This document shows positions 6,079-8,485 of a stretch of 8,485 nucleotides of DNA, piece after piece. A program made the translations under genes and the position numbers. The notes beneath the pieces are model-generated. The model was not told where the DNA came from, did not search any database, and saw only the letters and a list, made by a program, of their open reading frames with translations. How positions within the stretch are numbered: position 1 is the stretch's first letter; every line of letters begins with the position of its first letter. Source of the stretch: Rhodospirillaceae bacterium (GTDB lineage Bacteria; Pseudomonadota; Alphaproteobacteria; Rhodospirillales; Rhodospirillaceae); NCBI GenBank assembly GCA_002691085.1, contig NZGX01000078.1:5378-13862 (forward strand). Direction: 5' to 3'.

Positions 6079-7845
6079 TTAATTATCAAATGAGTTTTTT
6101 CCTTCATCAAATAATTGCCTAAATCTCTCGAAACTTGCAATAGATGGGTCCTCAACAAAATCTCCCGAAGCATCTTTTATATGTGACTTAAGACCCTCAA
6201 TCTGACATAAATGATGCGTATCATCCCACCCCTCTTTTGCTTCTTCTAAGGTTGCCTCAGGTCTTGCAAAAGCTGCATGAACATAAAGGTCTTTAGAAAT
6301 TAATTTATCAAATTCAGTCCCTAAATCTGAACTAATAAAATATTCTCTGATGAATAACCTATCAACTTTATTATTTTTTGATATAATCTTAAGAATTTCT
6401 TGCCTTATGTGATTAAGAATAGAATTTTGAAAATGCATAACTCCAATTCTCTCCTCAATATAATCTAATAGTTCTGGATGATTTATCAAAGTAGAAATAA
6501 GAATTCTATGTCTAATATCTCTAACAGAGTCAACTGGCATTACTGAATTTGGAGGTATTTCACCTTGAGAAACATTCTTTTTGTTATTTCTAAAGTAATT
6601 ATAATATTGTTCATTCATGTACCATTTATATTCGGAATGTACATCTTTATTTTCAATCGTATCGATTAAATTCTTTAATTCAGATTTCACTGCAGCCCTT
6701 CTTTCTGGAGTATCAAGAGATCTCCCTTCAACTTTATTGTTCCAAATTATCTCACATAGAGATAAAGAATTAGAAATAAGATTGTTAATCTCTCCAACAC
6801 CACCTTCTTTAACAATATCATCTGGGTCTTTACCTAAAGGAAGTAAGGTAAAATTAATAGAATAACCTGGCTTTAAAACGGGTAATATTCTCTCAGCAAC
6901 TCTTAAGGCTGCTTTTCTCCCAGCTTTGTCTCCATCAAAACATAATGTGGGTTCTGGTACTGTTTTCCATAGTCTTTTTATCTGCATCTCAGTTAAAGCT
7001 GTACCTAAAGATGCCACAACATTAGATTTACCCTTTGAAACCATAGATAAAACATCCATGTAACCCTCAGTAACAATAAATTCTTTTTGATTAAATGCAG
7101 TCTCTCTTGCTAAATTATATCCATACAAAAGAGAACCTTTACTGAAAAGTGGTGTCTCTGGAGAGTTAAGATACTTTGGCTGCCCATTATCTATAACCCT
7201 CCCTCCAAAAGCTATAGGCTTTCCATTAAAGTCAAATATTGGAAACATTATTCTATTCCTAAAGAAATCAAAACTATCTCTACCATCAGTTGGTATACCC
7301 AAAAGCTTTGCTTCAACTAGAATTTTTTCTGGGAACTTTTTTATCAACTCAAACTTTAGATTATTCCCCTTTGGGGCAAAACCTAGCCTAAATTTTTTGA
7401 TAACCTCTTCAGTTATACCTCTGTCTAAGAGGTATTTTTTTGCATATTTTCCAGAAAAACCAAATAGTTCATTTTGAAAAAAAGTAGTTGCGCATTCAAG
7501 AGCATTATATAGTAATTTCCTGTGGTTTAAGATTCTATTATCTTCTTGAGTGTTTTTGAAAACCTCAAGCCCTGCCTCTAATGCCAGCTTTTCAACTGCT
7601 TCGGGAAAACTAAGACCCTCAGTTTTCATAATAAATGTGAAAATATCACCGAATTCACCAGATGAAAAACATTTGTAAAAACCTTCATTATCATTAACAG
7701 TAAATGACGGTGTCTTTTCAACATTAAAAGGGCTAAGCCCTAAATACTCTTTACCTCTTTTATTAAGCTTAACTTTTTTCGAAACAACTGATGAAACACT
7801 TAGACGATTTCTAATTTCATTTAAATATTCTTTAGGAAAAGGCAC
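6079..7845 (-). CDS. dnaG: DNA primase DnaG
   Basis: Primase, making RNA primers for Okazaki fragments and leading-strand starts; 588 aa, slightly short for the family. The N-terminal domain that is a CHC2 zinc ribbon elsewhere is recognisable (GLSPFNVEKTPSFTV at 36-50, GFYKCFSSGEFGD at 55-67), but the ligands are Ser38, Asn41, Cys59 and Ser62, so zinc binding is probably lost, as in other alphaproteobacteria. The polymerase core has RNRIMFPIFD (197-206). The TOPRIM part has Glu260 in EGYMD, DGDKAG (304-309) and KDPDD (339-343), the metal-binding acids. The C-terminal part, expected to bind helicase DnaB, is poorly conserved. The start is GTG (7843-7845), giving PFPKEYLNEIR as in relatives; the upstream sequence has no good Shine-Dalgarno. 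It lies 40 bp after the YqeY gene and 87 bp before rpoD. Confidence 0.97.
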   Translation of the reverse strand: MPFPKEYLNEIRNRLSVSSVVSKKVKLNKRGKEYLGLSPFNVEKTPSFTVNDNEGFYKCFSSGEFGDIFTFIMKTEGLSFPEAVEKLALEAGLEVFKNTQEDNRILNHRKLLYNALECATTFFQNELFGFSGKYAKKYLLDRGITEEVIKKFRLGFAPKGNNLKFELIKKFPEKILVEAKLLGIPTDGRDSFDFFRNRIMFPIFDFNGKPIAFGGRVIDNGQPKYLNSPETPLFSKGSLLYGYNLARETAFNQKEFIVTEGYMDVLSMVSKGKSNVVASLGTALTEMQIKRLWKTVPEPTLCFDGDKAGRKAALRVAERILPVLKPGYSINFTLLPLGKDPDDIVKEGGVGEINNLISNSLSLCEIIWNNKVEGRSLDTPERRAAVKSELKNLIDTIENKDVHSEYKWYMNEQYYNYFRNNKKNVSQGEIPPNSVMPVDSVRDIRHRILISTLINHPELLDYIEERIGVMHFQNSILNHIRQEILKIISKNNKVDRLFIREYFISSDLGTEFDKLISKDLYVHAAFARPEATLEEAKEGWDDTHHLCQIEGLKSHIKDASGDFVEDPSIASFERFRQLFDEGKNSFDN

Positions 7846-7885
7846 TTTTATAAACCAATCAATTAAGTATTAATTATCTATTAAA

Positions 7886-8341
7886 TTAAACGAAATTTTT
7901 TTTAACCAACAAACTAGCTTTTCCAAAGTCCATTCTTCCTAAATATTTCTCTTTCAAAAGAGACATAATTTTACCCATATCTTTTAGACTGGAAGCGTTT
8001 AACTCAGCTATAGCTTCTTTAACACAAGTATTAATTTCTTCGTCAGATAATTGTTTAGGCATAAAACTGGTAATAACCTTAATTTCTGATTCTTCACCTT
8101 CTGCTAGGTCACACCTGCCTGCCTGTTCATACATCGAGATGCTATCCCTTCTCTGCTTAATCATTGACTGAAGCATTGAAAGCACCTCATCGTCCGAAAT
8201 ACCATCAGAATTACCCTTACCCCTTGCTACTATATCTCTGTCCTTAAGGGCAGCAAGAATCAGTCTGATTGTGGCAAGAGTTTTTTGCTCTTTTTTCTTC
8301 AGAGCATCCTTCATTGCTGAGTTTAGTTTATTTCGCAGCAT
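7886..8341 (-). CDS. GatB/YqeY domain protein
   Basis: A small cytosolic protein related to the tail domain of the GatB subunit of tRNA-dependent amidotransferase; the free-standing form has no firmly established role, though tRNA binding is suspected. Conserved segments are LRNKLNSAMKDALK at the N-terminus, TIRLILAALKDRDI, DDEVLSMLQSMIKQRRDSI, ITSFMPKQLSDEEI, and DMGKIMSLLKEKYLGRMDFG near the end. I chose the ATG at 8339-8341 (151 aa) over the GTG at 8348-8350, because AAGGTG (8348-8353) is a good Shine-Dalgarno six bases before the ATG and the GTG overlaps it. MLR is also the usual family start. It is first of the operon with dnaG and rpoD, the position held by rpsU in Escherichia coli. Family call firm, function open. 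Confidence 0.93.
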   Translation of the reverse strand: MLRNKLNSAMKDALKKKEQKTLATIRLILAALKDRDIVARGKGNSDGISDDEVLSMLQSMIKQRRDSISMYEQAGRCDLAEGEESEIKVITSFMPKQLSDEEINTCVKEAIAELNASSLKDMGKIMSLLKEKYLGRMDFGKASLLVKKNFV

Positions 8342-8436
8342 TGAATTCACCTTTTTTATTAATAATTCGAAAGCTAACTTATTTTAAGGATGAAATCAAA
8401 ATATTAAGTTAAGAATAAAAAATAGCAATAAAAAGT

Positions 8437-8442
8437 ATTATA
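8437..8442 (-). promoter_or_regulatory. Candidate -10 box for the YqeY-dnaG-rpoD operon
   Basis: A perfect TATAAT on the minus strand, about 95 bp before the YqeY start. A TTGATA lies further upstream (8463-8468), but the 20-bp spacing is too long for a standard promoter, so the -35 is uncertain. The core ATTATAAT (8437-8444) is symmetrical and also reads TATAAT on the plus strand, so it could serve a gene to the right. The rest of 8342-8485 is AT-rich and shows no gene. Confidence 0.35.
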
Positions 8443-8485
8443 ATCAGTAGTTTCTTGAAAAATATCAATTAAAACATAAACAAAA

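Noticed and set aside
8348..8350. GTG as start of the YqeY family gene
   Set aside because: It overlaps the AAGGTG ribosome site that is correctly spaced for the ATG at 8341, which also matches the family's usual MLR start.
1..8485. CRISPR array, insertion sequence or toxin-antitoxin locus
   Set aside because: No regularly spaced repeats, transposase motifs or recognisable toxin-antitoxin pair were found; the small gene stands alone.

Overview
This is an AT-rich chromosomal segment, about one third G+C by eye, most likely from an alphaproteobacterium and perhaps a free-living marine lineage with a small genome. The evidence is the minus-strand block GatB/YqeY family gene -> dnaG -> rpoD (8341 down to 3955). 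In this block YqeY takes the place that rpsU has in the enterobacterial macromolecular-synthesis operon. The RpoD C-terminus and a DnaG that has lost most zinc-ribbon ligands are also of alphaproteobacterial type. The clade cannot be fixed from the sequence alone.

Layout from left to right. At 1-2035 a minus-strand pair encodes an AlsS-like thiamine-diphosphate enzyme and, 33 bp downstream, an aldehyde dehydrogenase that runs off the window edge. At 2036-2405 there is no intact gene. The stretch holds a decayed second copy of the neighbouring small gene (in frame, with nonsense codons), a perfect 25-bp inverted repeat with a 4-nt loop, and a smaller AT hairpin. At 2406-2729 lies an unrecognised 107-aa protein gene, 41 bp behind a tRNA with anticodon CAT. 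The tRNA's acceptor stem fits the lysidine-modified isoleucine tRNA. At 2990-3952 on the plus strand is an alpha/beta hydrolase with a twin-arginine-like N-terminus and a histidine where the nucleophile serine normally sits. It converges on rpoD with only 2 bp between the stop codons. At 3955-8341 lies the YqeY-dnaG-rpoD operon, followed by a 144-bp upstream region that carries a TATAAT box.

The right half is core information processing: primase for replication, the housekeeping sigma factor, and a tRNA-amidotransferase-related protein. The left end is metabolic: an alpha-keto-acid-handling enzyme coupled to an aldehyde oxidation step. I see no CRISPR array, insertion sequence, phage gene or obvious defence system. 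The most unusual part is the roughly 750-bp zone from 2036 to 2771, where a small unknown gene, its nonsense-riddled paralogue, a very long perfect palindrome and a possible start-site hairpin switch lie directly behind a tRNA gene. I do not claim a new system. That zone and the variant hydrolase are the parts that deserve follow-up.
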